A DNA stretch of 64,000 bases from NCBI GenBank assembly GCA_037903475.1, contig JBAJFG010000126.1, positions 1-64,000 on the forward strand, read 5' to 3'. The DNA comes from Ancylostoma caninum. Lineage: Eukaryota > Nematoda > Chromadorea > Rhabditida > Ancylostomatidae. The notes under the pieces are model-generated. The model saw only the letters and a list, made by a program, of their open reading frames with translations, had not been told where the DNA came from and did not search any database. Positions within the stretch are counted from its first letter, which is position 1, and every line of letters begins with the position of its first letter. A program made the position numbers and the translations under genes. Below, one piece after another: positions 42,118-53,429 of the stretch.

Positions 42118-43494
42118 TTAGGTCGTCAAGTATGAAATGTCCGATTTTATGAGCTGTCAGTTTGACAGTCTCTATCGAAGATTTACTAGATCACTTCTCA
42201 TCTTTATTTTCATTACGAAGATACATCCTCTCCTTTTCAAAATCACTTCCTGGGATTTTGATCTGGTTTCGAATTTTTGTTTGAAAGCAATTTTGTAGAA
42301 CTACTCAAAGAAGAAAAATCGTGTCGTTTTAGAACATAGGTTCCATTACCCAGCCATTAGAGCTGAGAAAGCTGGGAACATCAGCGTAGTGTCAAGGGAC
42401 ATTTGGCTAGTAAATGCACTGAACAGCGCTGGCTTGGGAAGTTCCGCTCAGGTGGCATGAAGCTCCAAAATGAGCCTTATGATGAGCCTGGATATTGATG
42501 AGCTGGAAGCCGTAGCCGAAGAGGACAAGAATCAAATTAGATCAGCGTAAGCAGCAAGGCGTTATAATGCATTAATATTTAGGTACTCAAGGCAATATGG
42601 CCATTAAAAGTGGTTCGGTAAACGAATTTTTCCCAGTTTGACCCTCAAAAATGAGTGCCGATTTTCGACCATTTTTTCACAAATCTACGCTGCTTAAGCC
42701 AGAGGAGCAGGGGTGAGGACCCATCTGCCACTCACTGTACTGACAAACCTTGCTCTATTCGACCACAAATCCCTTTAGGGATTAGCTCACTTCTTGCTGC
42801 AGAAAATGTTCAATTTTCAACATGATGTTGGAAACGCTTTTCGCCACTTGACTGCTACTAGCTTTCCATGTTTCCAAGCTGTTGGCGCAATCAAGCAGCA
42901 GTTAAAGGCAGCAGGAGCCGAAATCCTCGACTCCGAACTGAGCTGTGGATGATGAAGTACAGACTCAGCACATCACAAATGTGAAACGAACACAGACAAT
43001 CGTGGCTTACCTGCAGAGAAAGTGGAACATTCGTCGCGAACACGCCTGGCCGTGTTCGCGCGCGGACGAGTTTTCCACGGCGCAAAAGCCATTGCGGTGC
43101 GTGGTTTGGCGCAAAGGGAAAACGAAATGTATTCAATTCACAGGGTTTCATGGCGGGAATCGGCCAAAACCACGCGCCGCAACGGCTTTCGCACCGGGGA
43201 AAACTCGTCCGCGCACGAACACGGCCAGGCGTGTTCGCGACGAATGTTCCATTTTCTCTGCAGGTAAGCCATCATTGTCTGTGTTCGTTTCACATTTATG
43301 ATGTGCTGAGTCTGTATTTCACCATCCGCAGCTCAGCTCAGAATCGAGAGTTTCAGCTCCTGCTGCCTTTAAGACAGCAAGGCTGTGCGGATAGTACAGG
43401 AGCATATTCGGATATTTTATACTGCATCTTGCTTAAGGAACAAAAATCGAAATCTTCTCATCCAAAATCGGACATTTCATACTTGACGACCTAA
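42118..43494. mobile_element. mariner-family element inside CR1-like RT
   Basis: Perfect or near-perfect 31-bp terminal inverted repeats begin TTAGGTCGTCAAGTATGAAA and are flanked by TA on both sides (42116-42117 and 43495-43496). Removing the element and one TA restores the RT frame across the junction (SAAYKLEVDS to NWSLSLN, one stop remaining). TTAGG termini and TA duplications are typical of mariner-type elements. No transposase is recognisable in the ~1.38 kb body, which instead contains a foldback element. Confidence 0.85.
42902..43372. mobile_element. Foldback MITE, copy 1
   Basis: An almost perfect palindrome of ~470 bp begins TTAAAGGCAGCAGGAGCCG and ends in CTGCTGCCTTTAA. The arms carry CAGCACATC, GTGAAACGAACACAGACAA and CGCGAACACGCCTGGCCGTG. 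Ends are consistent with TTAA or TA target duplication. It lies inside the mariner-family element at 42118-43494. A second copy is at 45584-46022. Confidence 0.88.
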
Positions 43495-44369
43495 TAAATT
43501 AGAGGTGGACAGCTAACTGGAGTCTTTCTCTAAACCCTAACAAATCTTCCACACTGCTCTTTAGTGATGCTAACTCTGTGGTCTATAAGAGGGACTGGCA
43601 ACCATTGATGCTATGCAAAATGACCAGTGACTTAGATGTCGTCGTGGACAGCTCCTTGAAATTCTCTGGTCACATTAACAGTATCGTGAAAAAAGCTTAT
43701 TCTGACCTTTTTGTGATCTTTCACAATTTTCATACCAGAGACACCGAAATTCTTAGAAGACTTTACAGTGCATTCATTATGCCACACATGAAATATTGCT
43801 CATAAGCTCGGAGCCCATTTCAGAAACGAGAAATCGTAAACTTGAGAAAGTTCAGGAAGACATTCACACGTCTATCTAGTTTACTATAGGATGAAGTACA
43901 CACGTCATAACATGCCTGAGTATCCTGCCCGCTTGGGAGGTTTCAATCTTGACCTTTCCTGCTGTGATGTTGCTGTTCTCTACAGCCACTTGACGGCTCA
44001 CCTAGATGATTATGTCTCGCTACTTTAGACTATCACCAGACTTCGCCGATTTAAAATGAATAAAAATGAAACGGTGATGTAAGTGAAAAGGATCGTGGAA
44101 ATGATACGTATCGATTGGCACGTTACATCGTCATGGATCGCTGGCGAACGCAGCTCATCGCCAGTACTCTTGAAGATGTGCTCAAAATGAACTGGCGATA
44201 TGAGTGTTATCATCCTTCTGAAGTCTGGAGTCTCCTCATTCACTTTATCCATGTGGCGATCGCCAGCTCTTGTGGCGATTGCCACGATTGCTGGCGAAGT
44301 CTGGGGATACTCTTATGCGCGAACACTAAGGGAAGTGGTGTCGTCGGGTAGCTAAAAGAGGTTCATTCA

Positions 44370-44905
44370 TCCGCGTGTGTACGCATGGAATATAAGACTA
44401 TTCGTCCTGCTGCTATACGTTCTCATTTGCCACTCGAGAGTGATGTGTATCACACCTGTAATGCTAATCACACCTTCGATAATTTGTACCATGGCGAGCG
44501 AGAGTGCAGTTGCTTGAATAGGTTGTCTGGATTTGAGCATCGCAAGCAGGATCTGCCTGGATGGTGGAAGCGGTTCGCTGTCGACCAATAGTAGGGAAAC
44601 GTCCCCGGACGGGTCTACAACTGCGAGAGTAGTGCGTCGGCGCCCATAATTGGGTGGAGCCAGGTCCAGCGCTGTGATAGGGGTGTGCCGGCGTTTGAAA
44701 GTAGGGAAACGCCTAGAGTCGGGTCCAACTGCGAGATGAGACTGCGCCGTCGTTAAAAAGTGGGGAAGATGACACGGATGGTTCCACACCTGCGAGATTG
44801 GTATGCCAGCGCTCAGTAGAAGGGAACAGACACACGAATGCGAGGCGAGCGAAGCGAGCTTAAAAAAGCCTGACAGTCCAGCGTTAGCCGGTCGATCAGG
44901 CTGGT
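44370..44905 (+). mobile_element. Diverged hairpin/satellite element
   Basis: Decayed 59-bp-like units (GGGTCCAACTGCGAGATGAG and AGTAGGGAAACGCCTAGAGT) run to about 44780. They are followed by GCGAGGCGAGCGAAGCGAGC at 44839 and a related terminal hairpin (AGCCTGACAG...GCGTTAGCCGG...TCAGGCT) ending GGCTGG at 44904. The stem sequence differs from the main family but the layout is the same, so this is a subfamily. Confidence 0.7.
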
Positions 44906-45360
44906 TTATGCTTGAATTGGAATAAGTCAGCTGGTCGGCATCATAATTCCAATAATCTCGTTCTCTTCACAAGCACTCAGTGAATTGTAGGCATCGAAAC
45001 AACCACCGTACACTACTCGAGATACGTGTTCGAGTAATTTGTGGTGAATTTTACGAGATGTTCCACTGGAATTGAGCAATACCGCACAATCATTTTCATT
45101 TTTTCAAAGATGGTATTTTAAGTTGAACTGCTTACATCTTATTCGGAGTTTTTGTTTTTGTTCCACATACCATAGCTACACTAACGGCCGCGGAATCTCA
45201 AAAATTTTCGAGAAACCGCAGACTTTTCAGGATTTTTCCATAACTTTATCAAAAGTTGAAATCCTTTAAAAAGGACATACCAAAGAATTTAACGAGCTGT
45301 GCTGTACCTACCTGTGCGCCGTCTCAGTAAGGTTCAAAGGATTGCCGCCATGACCTGTGG

Positions 45361-45435
45361 GTACGCGCCTAGCAGGCAACAGAAGAGGCGCGGCCACGCT
45401 CCCTCTGTTGCCTGCCAGGCGCGTACGCGCAGGTC
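45361..45435. repeat. GC-rich hairpin
   Basis: GTACGCGCCTAGCAGGCAAC and its near complement ending GTACGCGC enclose a short loop (AGAAGAGGCGCGGCCACGCT). This would form a strong stem of about 25 bp. Confidence 0.8.
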
Positions 45436-45583
45436 GTGGCGTATACATTGTATTGGAAATCTCAGCTAATTACGGCCAACCCTCAGCTAGTTACGACGCC
45501 GCTTATTACGCGCCACGGCCCCCTCTTGCGTGCGTTACATTGCGTGCGTATCCGAAGACGATGCGGCGGCGTATCTTTGAACC

Positions 45584-46022
45584 TTAAAGGCAGCAAGAGC
45601 CGAAATCCTACTCTCCGAGCTGAAGTGGGCATGGTGAAGTACAGACTCAGCACATCGTAAACGTGAAACGAACGCAGACAACGATGGCTCACCTGCAGAG
45701 AAACTGGAACTGTCGTCGCAACACGCCTGGCCGTGTTCGCGCGCGGACGAGTGCTACGATGTGCGTCCCGCCACGAAACCCTGTGAATTGAACGTATTTC
45801 GTACTACCTTTGCTCCAAACCACGCGCCGCAACGGCTTTAGCGCCGAGGAAAACTCGTACCGGCGCGAACTTGGGCAGACGTGTTCGCGACGACGTTTCC
45901 ATTTTCTCTGCAGGTAAGCCATCTTTGCCGATGTTCGTTTCACATTTATGATGTGCTGAGTCTGTACTTCATCACGCGCACCTCATCTCGGAGTCGAGGA
46001 TTTCGGCTCTTGCTGCCTTTAA
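45584..46022. mobile_element. Foldback MITE, copy 2
   Basis: This is the same palindromic family as 42902-43372: TTAAAGGCAGCAAGAGCCG to CTTGCTGCCTTTAA, with internal GTGAAACGAACGCAGACAA and CACGCCTGGCCGTGTTCGCG. It is flanked by TTAA on both sides. Confidence 0.85.
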
Positions 46023-46289
46023 GGCGTGTTTCTCCCTACCTGCATTAATTGCTGCCAAAATGGTTTCCTCGTTACTTTGCAGTCTGCGTGACCTCATTTT
46101 TTCCGCGTACTTCCCCTGTGGCAGTCTGTCATGTGACCAATTAGCAATTAATTTACCACTCTAAACTTAACTTTTCGTGGAGGAACCTTTGATAGCGGAT
46201 ATTTTCACATTCTTATAGATGAGTTCACGAGCATCATTTTAATATCTCATTCGATGAAGAAATTTCAAAAATAATTTGACTTCGCATTG

Positions 46290-47150
46290 AACCACGAATT
46301 GCCAGTATTCCGTGATTTCTTGCTTGTTAAAACAGAAATCGAGGGAATAATATACAATATCTTGCTCCGCGGGTTTTTTTACTTATACAAAAAGGAATGA
46401 CGTTGAGCATTAGCTGGGTCTTTTTTTTCCAATTTCTGAAAAAAAAGCGGCTTCAATATCTATATGAGAGGAAATCTATCATTTCTTCTCAGAAATGAGG
46501 AAGAGTCCAGCAACGGGAGCTATTGAGGAATGGAGTGGTGGGCATTCAACTGTCGAGAACTGCTTGTAGCAATAAAGACGAGGTGGATTTCAAAAATTAT
46601 TCCAAAATTTCAAAGTATCGAAAATTATAGTGTTGAAATACAGTCCAAGTAAAAGCTGATGCATTGGTTAACAGCAAAGAATCGTTCGTTCCTCCATGTA
46701 CCCTCCGCAATATACAGTACCTGAGGGGTTTGCTGGCAGCATTGTGAGTGCCTGAAGAATTGCCTGGAGAAATGGGCAAGGGAATAACCTAAATCATAAC
46801 GTGTGCACTGGCTAACTCAGCCACACATAGCTAGAACAACATTTGTTGAATGAATTAGATCAAGATGGTCGTTGAATCGCATCGAGATTATCAGCCTCGA
46901 GGCAGGCTCTTTCCATTTTTTTCGAAGTATTAAACATGACTTTTTTAATTTTCAAAATTTTCGAATCAAACCTTTCTGTCTACCCAATTTAGTGGAGACA
47001 GTGCGTGACAGTTGATCACCATTCCACTCCTCAATTGCTTCCATCGTTTAGCGCTCCCGCCCCGATGAGCGCAAATGTAAGAAATTTTACACGGATATCG
47101 AAACCATTTTTGTACTCCTAAAAAATTTGCTCTAATTTAACTTCACCTCT
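46290..47150. other. No gene seen
   Basis: Single-copy AT-rich sequence on the left side of the nested palindrome without a partner on the right side. No coding stretch recognised. Confidence 0.55.
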
Positions 47151-47154
47151 CTTC

Positions 47155-47940
47155 GTTAGCCGGACTCTCAGGCTTCTTTTAGGCTCGCTTCGCTCGCCTC
47201 TTATACGTGTGTGTTCCACTCTACTGAGCGCTGGCATACACTCTCGCAGGTGTGGACCCGTGCGTGACGTCTTCCACACTTTCGACGCCGGCGCATCTTA
47301 CTGTTGAACCCGATTCCAAGCTTTTGTCCACTCTCGGGCGCCAGCGCGCCCTTACCACACCGTGGGACCCGACTCCAGGCGTTTCGCCACTTTTGGACGG
47401 CGGAGCACCCTTATCACACTGTTGGACCCAACTCCAGGCGTTTCCCCGCTTTTGGATGCCAGCGCACCCTTATCACACCATTGGACCCGACTCCAGGCCT
47501 TTCCCCACTTTTGGACGCCGGCGCACCCTTATCACATCGTTGGACCCGACTCCAGGCGTTTTCCCACTTTTGGACGGCGGAGCACCCTTATCACACTGTT
47601 GGACCCGACTCCAAGCGTTTCCCCGCTTTTGAATGCCGGCGCACCCTTATCACACCACTGGACCCGACTCCAGGCGTTTTTCCACTTTTGGACGCCGGCG
47701 CACCCTTATCACACCGTTGGGCCGGGCCCCAGGCCTTTCCCCACTTTTGGATGCCAGCGCCTCCTTATCACGCCGTTGGACCCGACTCCAAGCGTTTTCC
47801 CACTTTTGGACGCTGGCGCACTCCTATAGCAGCGCTGGACCCGTTTTCCCCAGTTATGGGCGCCGGCGCATCACTGTCACCGCTGTTCTCCCTTCAACGG
47901 CAATTTTCAACTACCGAGCGCTGACGCACCTCTGACATAA
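47155..47940 (-). mobile_element. Diverged hairpin/satellite element with array
   Basis: The partial hairpin CGTTAGCCGGACTCTCAGGC and the GCTCGCTTCGCTCGCC box at 47184 are followed by about ten 59-bp-like units at 47280-47900. The outer part (AACCTTAGGCTCGTTTCATG) is shared with 48715-48735 in reverse. It belongs to the same subfamily as 44.4-44.9 kb. Confidence 0.72.
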
Positions 47941-48719
47941 CCTTAGGCTCGTTTCATGTCACCTTCCCCATCATCAGTGCGGGCGCAACCCTCATCCATG
48001 TCATCCGTCGTCTGCCTAGTTCCTCGTCTTCGTTATAAAACTGTCCTGCCCGTCTCTTTCCTTTTATACGGTCATGTAATCATAGGCTTATCTCACTCAT
48101 TCCGACCGCGTTGAAAACAACTGTCGGCCATTAACATGTCTGAACATGACAGAGATGGCCCAAAACACCTTTAAATCAAGGTAAAAATCAAAAATTGCAA
48201 CTTTTTTGTACATAACTCGATGCGCTGAACACGATGGTGTCGGTAGTTTTTCTCGACAGTGGCTGGTTCTCTTGCACACACACACACGCACATGAAATGC
48301 CAATTAATATTAACTATGATTTCGTCATAGATTATACTGCATAAGTAGAAAAAACTGCAGAGCACGATATCATAGTTAATATTAATTGCCATTTTATGTG
48401 CGTGTGTGCAAGAGAACTAGCCACTGTCGTCAAAAACTACCATCTTGTTCAGCACATCGAGTTATGTACAAAAAAGTTGCAAATTTTGATTTTTACCTTG
48501 ATTTAGAGGTGTTTTGGGCCACCTTTGTCATGTTCAGACATGTTAATGGGCTACAGTTGTTTTCAACACGGTCGGAGTAAGTGAGATAGGCCTATGATTA
48601 CATGACCGTATAAAAGAAAAGAGACTTGCAGGACAGTTTCATAACGAAGAGGAGGAACCAGGCGGACGAGGGATGACATGGATGAGGGTTGCGCCCGCAC
48701 AGATGGTGGAGAAGGTGAC

Positions 48720-49090
48720 ATGAAACGAGCCTAGGGCTATGTCAGAGGTGCGTCGGCGCTCGGTAGGAGAAGAGTTGCCGTTGAAGGGAGAACAGCAGTG
48801 AGAGTGATGCGCTGGCGCTCATAGGTGGGGGAAATGGGTCCAACGGTGTGATGAGGATGCGCCGGCGTGCAAAAGTGGTGAAACGCGTGTTGTCGGGTCC
48901 AAAGGTGTGATAAGGGTGCGCCGGCGTGCAAAAGTGGTGAAACGCCTGTTGTCGGGTCCAAAGGTGTGATAAGTGTGCGCCGGCGTCCGCAAGTGGGGAA
49001 ACGCTTGGAATCGGGTTCAACAGTAAGACAATGGTGCGCGTTGAAAGTGTGGAGGATGTCACGCACGGGTCCACACCTGCGAGAGCGTAT
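48720..49090 (+). mobile_element. Mirror copy of diverged satellite element
   Basis: Three 59-bp-like units (48835-49020; GTCGGGTCCAAAGGTGTGAT) plus GTCACGCACGGGTCCACACC mirror 47250-47400, as part of the nested palindrome. The hairpin end is missing. Confidence 0.72.
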
Positions 49091-49504
49091 CACCGAATAT
49101 GGCAATTCGTAGTTCAATGAGAAGTCAAATTGTTTTTGAAATTTCTCTACCGAATGAGATATTAAAATGATAACCGTGAACTCATCTATAAGATTTTGGA
49201 AATATCGGCTATCAAAGGTTCCTCCACGAATAGTTAGGTTTTGAGTGGTAAATCAATTGCTAATTGGTCATATGATAGGCTGCCACAGGGGAAGTACGCG
49301 GAAAAAATGAGGTCACGCAGACTGCGAAGTAACGAGGAGACCATTTAGACAGCAATTAATGCAGGTAGGCAATGTACTTGGGAGCGAATAAAAACCGAAT
49401 AATTTTGTTGTTTTAATTTACAATTTAGAAAATAATTTACAGGTCTAGATCTGCGAGGATGAGAAAGCCATGAAGCCTTCTTCTCTTTCGTACAGCACTG
49501 TATT

Positions 49505-49620
49505 GGACTTCGATGTTGAAACATTCGAAGCTTCCATTTATTCGAAATCGAATATTTTTGCTATCGAATATCGAATACTTCGAACAAATGGAAATTACCA
49601 GTGTTTCAACATCGGAGACC
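49505..49620. repeat. AT-rich palindrome
   Basis: TCGATGTTGAAACATTCGAA and TTCGAA...GTGTTTCAACATCGGAG form inverted arms around ATATCGAATA-rich sequence. It lies in the right part of the nested palindrome. The opposing open frames here are by-products. Confidence 0.7.
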
Positions 49621-49899
49621 AATGAATGCTGTATGAGAGAGAAAAAAAGCTTCAGGGCTTTCACATTCTCGAATGTCTGGATGTTGAAACTGGTTCCTAA
49701 ATCGTCAATCAAAGTAACAACATTATTCGGTTTTTATTCGGTCCCAAGTATAGTAGGTACAGCACAGCCCGTGAATTTTTTGTTACGTCTTGTTTTTAAG
49801 AATATCAATTTTTGATGAAATTATGAGAAATTCCAGAAAAGTCTGCGATTTCCCGCGAATCCTCGGAAATTTTTGAGATTCAGCGGCTGGTAGTGTATC

Positions 49900-51610
49900 T
49901 TATTGTCTGACGCTCTATGAGTGTAAACAATGAATAAACGAATCCATGTGAAAAGAATAGGTGTAACTCGGTACAATGGAGTGCCCAGGAAATTTGGTAT
50001 TCGATAGCAGTTTTGAAAAATGTATACGTTTACAGACATCAGCACTCACACAAATCTTCGCCTTTAAAGTTTATCATTTGCAAGAGAATAGCAACATTGA
50101 GCACAACACAAAGAATTGACGCTAACGTGCGGAGATATTCTCGTGGATGCCGGCATGTTTTGCGCCATTTAATTCAAAGATGTAAATTCTACGTCCCCTA
50201 GAATCCTGTGATTGACGAAATCTCTGGAACGAAGTTGAAGGAAGCAGTCATTAAAACGAAGATCTCAATGACTGCTTCATTAAAACGGGGCTCTTACCAA
50301 GGAAAAGGTTAAGCGTATTGTCTGAGATCGCAGAAATGTATGAAATTCAAAAGGTGTGAGCACAGCGTCCACACCGTCTTTCCAGGTGAATTGAGACAGA
50401 CAAGTGTTAAATGGTGCCTTGAACCTGTAGGCAGGAGTTAATTTGTCATAAACTCAAAGTAACTGCATCAACTGATAGAAGCTTGCGGATAGAATAAATC
50501 ATGCTGATAAAGAGAATTTTCATTCCTTGCAAACGGTAACATTTGAAGTGATTCTGGCATTGTTTGTTGTGTCGTGGCTATTAATCGAGCCACTTTGCAT
50601 GAAGTCGTAGAATTTCGTGATGTTGCAAGAGATTTCTTACAAGGTATAAGGGCATTTTACAAATATTCAGTACAGTTCCTGCTCTGCGAACCATTCATTT
50701 AACCTTATTAGCCTTACATGCTAGAGGACTATGTGTAGACTGTCACATCATTAGATTTTATTTAATACACATTGAATGTTAGGCGTTACCATGGCATTAA
50801 CTTTCTTCTTCGAAAGCTTGAACGATGAGGTTCAGCATAATCTCTTCTCTTTTGTTTTTTTTTTCTACAAGTTATCCTCCTCAACGCTGCTCGCAGCAAA
50901 GGCTTCTCCAACAGTATTTTAAAAAAACTATGAGCTGCAAATGCAACCAGCCATTTCATATTGCAGCGCAGCTTCCCGGGTCCAGCTGAAATTGGTCTAT
51001 CCTTTCCAGAATGTATGAACGTAGTTCAAAAACGATTTCAGCAGAGGATTTCAGCTCAGTGTAATCATTTTATAGGCAGAAACTGTTACACGACGGGAAG
51101 TAGAAAATTGGACTCAACTCAACCACGTATAGGATTTCCTCTCTTTCGCTAAGTTTTTCGAGAGAAATGAAGCAAAGACAACTTATAGAGACTAGAGCAC
51201 ACACCTTTCACTAGCTATACAGTCAATTTTTCCTACAACTTTTCATTGTTGTTACGTGAATGTGTTCTAGGGATCAAAATTGTTTTGCGTTGCAATCCCG
51301 TCCTACTACCCGAGTACATACGCTCTCAGATATCAAATTGCCCAACACAACACTTTCCAGCTTATTAGTCCCAAAAATATTTTTTGAAGAGTGAGATGAG
51401 ATTTGCTGCAGTCGCGTCAGAACACTGGCAGCCATTCAGCCCTATGTCTTCCAGAGAAGCCACGGAGACAACGCCCTTTCTCTTCCTTTTTGTGGTTGCT
51501 TCCGCAAGGAAAAATCCACTGCGAATATGATGTGCTTATTATAGACGCCAAGACATGGACTTTATTTTTCACATGTATATGTACAACGTCTCCATGTCTA
51601 GCCTCTTCTA
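49900..51610. other. No gene seen
   Basis: No exon or repeat supported. A short direct repeat (GACTGCTTCATTAAAACG and AGTCATTAAAACG) lies near 50250-50300. Confidence 0.55.
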
Positions 51611-51611
51611 C

Positions 51612-53425
51612 AGTGGGGTCGCTTGCCGAGTGCTAATTGCCTCACGCCGCCTCACGCCGCCTCACACAATGCCGGTCCTCAGGTGAAAGTGAGGTTAATT
51701 GGCTGGAAAAAGAAAAATTCGCCAAGATTTTTCTGTACAAGGACTAGATTCACTCCCAGTGTCACAATGAAGCAAAAATTTGTTTGCATGCTCTCACTTC
51801 GATTTTTATGAAAATTTCAAATGTTGCAAGTTCGTGGCGATAAATGCTTCTCTTGCGCGACCTCTTGATAGAGTTTGACTCAGATTTGTAGAGCACACCT
51901 TGTGTTGTACCAAAATTTCGCGGAAATACCGATTGCTACCTCACACGTCAACCAGTATGCAACGGCAAAGTAGTGGTGGTAAGAAATTTTACTACGAAGT
52001 AGACCTTATTTAATATAGGTTCTTTTTCTAAGTTATCAATGTCAGTTCTGACACTATTCTCTATCTCTACAGTTGGGTTAGAAGCCAACAGCACTAGAAA
52101 GACTGTTTTCCGGAAAGTTTTATTTTTCACAACTAAAAATTCAAAGGCAAGGCTTGGTGACTTGGCTGCGCCTCAAGGCTGTCAATAACCATTCCTTCTC
52201 GCATGATCGGAACATTCCTACTGCTCCTTCCTTTATCATCTAATCTTCACCAATTTTTTGCTTCAAAATAGCAGTAGACCATTTAAAAGGTAGAAAATAA
52301 ATTCACAAGTGTCAGAGTGGTTATGTTACTATAAAATGAAAGCAAAACTTCTGAATGGGTTGAATGAAAGCAGTTCTGTGAAATAAAGTGCTGCAAATGC
52401 TGCTCAAACATGAAATAGAAGAAGGAAATGATGCTATAATACCTACTTCGGTCGTCCACTGACCTCACAGTCCTTATAGCAAGATTTTGATGTGATAAAT
52501 AGCGCCGGCGGTTAGGTCATTGTTTACCCTTTAGTACTGAGCTCTCACTTCTCAGCTTTTAGAGGTGTGATAACGGGATTTCTTTTGGCAACGTGTCCTA
52601 TTACCTTAGAGGTGAACTCATGAAACGTTCACCCGATAGATGGTGGAAAAAGATTGATTAAATTTAGAGTAATATTCTGAGAAATGAAGTGCAATTTCCT
52701 TTATTATTCGACGTCCCATGAGAAAAATTTTCAGACCATTCATACTTGCATTACCTAGCTTCTGATTTTATCACTGCTCACTCCGAGAAGTGTTTCCCAT
52801 CCAGTATTCAGGTGAGATTAGGAATATTCCGATCATGCGAGAAGGAATGGTTATTGACAGCCTTGAGGCGCAGCCAAGTCACCAAGCCTTGCCTTTGAAT
52901 TTTTAGTTGTGAAAAATAAAACTTTCCGGAAAACAGTCTTTCTAGTGCTGTTGGCTTCTAACCCAACTGTAGAGATAGAGAATAGTGTCAGAAATGACAT
53001 TGATAACTTAGAAAAAGAACCTATACTAAATAAGGTCTACATCGTGGTAAAATTTCTTACCACCACTACTTTGCCGTTGCATACTGGTTGATGTGTGAGG
53101 TAGCAATCGGTATTTCCGCGAAATTTTGGTACAACACAAGGTCTGCTCTACAAATCTGAATCAAACTCTATCAAGAGGTCACGCAAGAGAAGCATGTATC
53201 GCCACGAACTCGCAACATTTGAAATTTTGATAAAAATCGAAGTGAGAGCATGAAAACAAATTTTTGCTTCATTGTGACACTGGGAGTGAATCTAGTCCTT
53301 TTACAGAAAAATCTTGGCGAATTATTCTTTTTCCAGCCAAATAACCTCACTTTTACCTGAGGGCCGGCGTTGCGTGAGGCGGCATGAGGCGGCCTGACGC
53401 AATTAGCATCCGTTGCCGACCCCAT
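51612..53425. repeat. Large inverted repeat with ~0.6-kb arms
   Basis: 51612-52220 is the reverse complement of 52819-53425 at high identity (coordinate pairs sum to about 105039). The spacer is ~600 bp. Outer ends contain a triplicated CTCACGCCG. Mirrored open frames of about 60 codons occur in both arms (51948-52130 minus and 52909-53091 plus) and differ by only a few residues; I treat them as non-coding. No target duplication was identified. Confidence 0.9.
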
Positions 53426-53429
53426 CTGT

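Larger units (their letters stand above)
41350..44030 (+). pseudogene. CR1-like non-LTR reverse transcriptase, split
   Basis: Reverse-transcriptase motifs appear in order with several frame changes: VPDLWKEALVSATPK, DFMPISITSTPAKLMEDILR, VIYLDLSKAFDK (catalytic Asp), VLQGGVLLPPLFLI and YVDDIKI (YxDD box). Then, beyond an insertion at 42118-43494, NWSLSLNPNKSSTLLFSD, LDVVVDSSLKFSGHINSIVK and FHTRDTEILRRLYSAFIMPH follow. The order and spacing are those of CR1/jockey-type elements. A 20-bp tandem duplication at 42047-42086 and multiple frameshifts show long decay. No endonuclease was found upstream, so the copy is 5'-truncated, as is usual. Confidence 0.82.
45180..49895. repeat. Large degenerate nested palindrome
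   Basis: Matching inverted blocks are 45180-45315 with 49752-49895, 46023-46285 with 49117-49378, the satellite region 47155-47940 with 48720-49085, and 47990-48320 with 48365-48690. The inner arms (TCGTTATAAAACTGTCCTGC, AACATGTCTGAACATGAC) are the best conserved. The symmetry is broken by the foldback MITE at 45584-46022 and about 860 bp of unmatched sequence at 46290-47150, both on the left side. The order of blocks indicates an old large inverted duplication. Confidence 0.75.

Noticed and set aside
51948..53091. Paired ~60-codon frames conserved between inverted-repeat arms
   Set aside because: Arm identity explains conservation, and differences are not concentrated at silent positions as far as can be judged.
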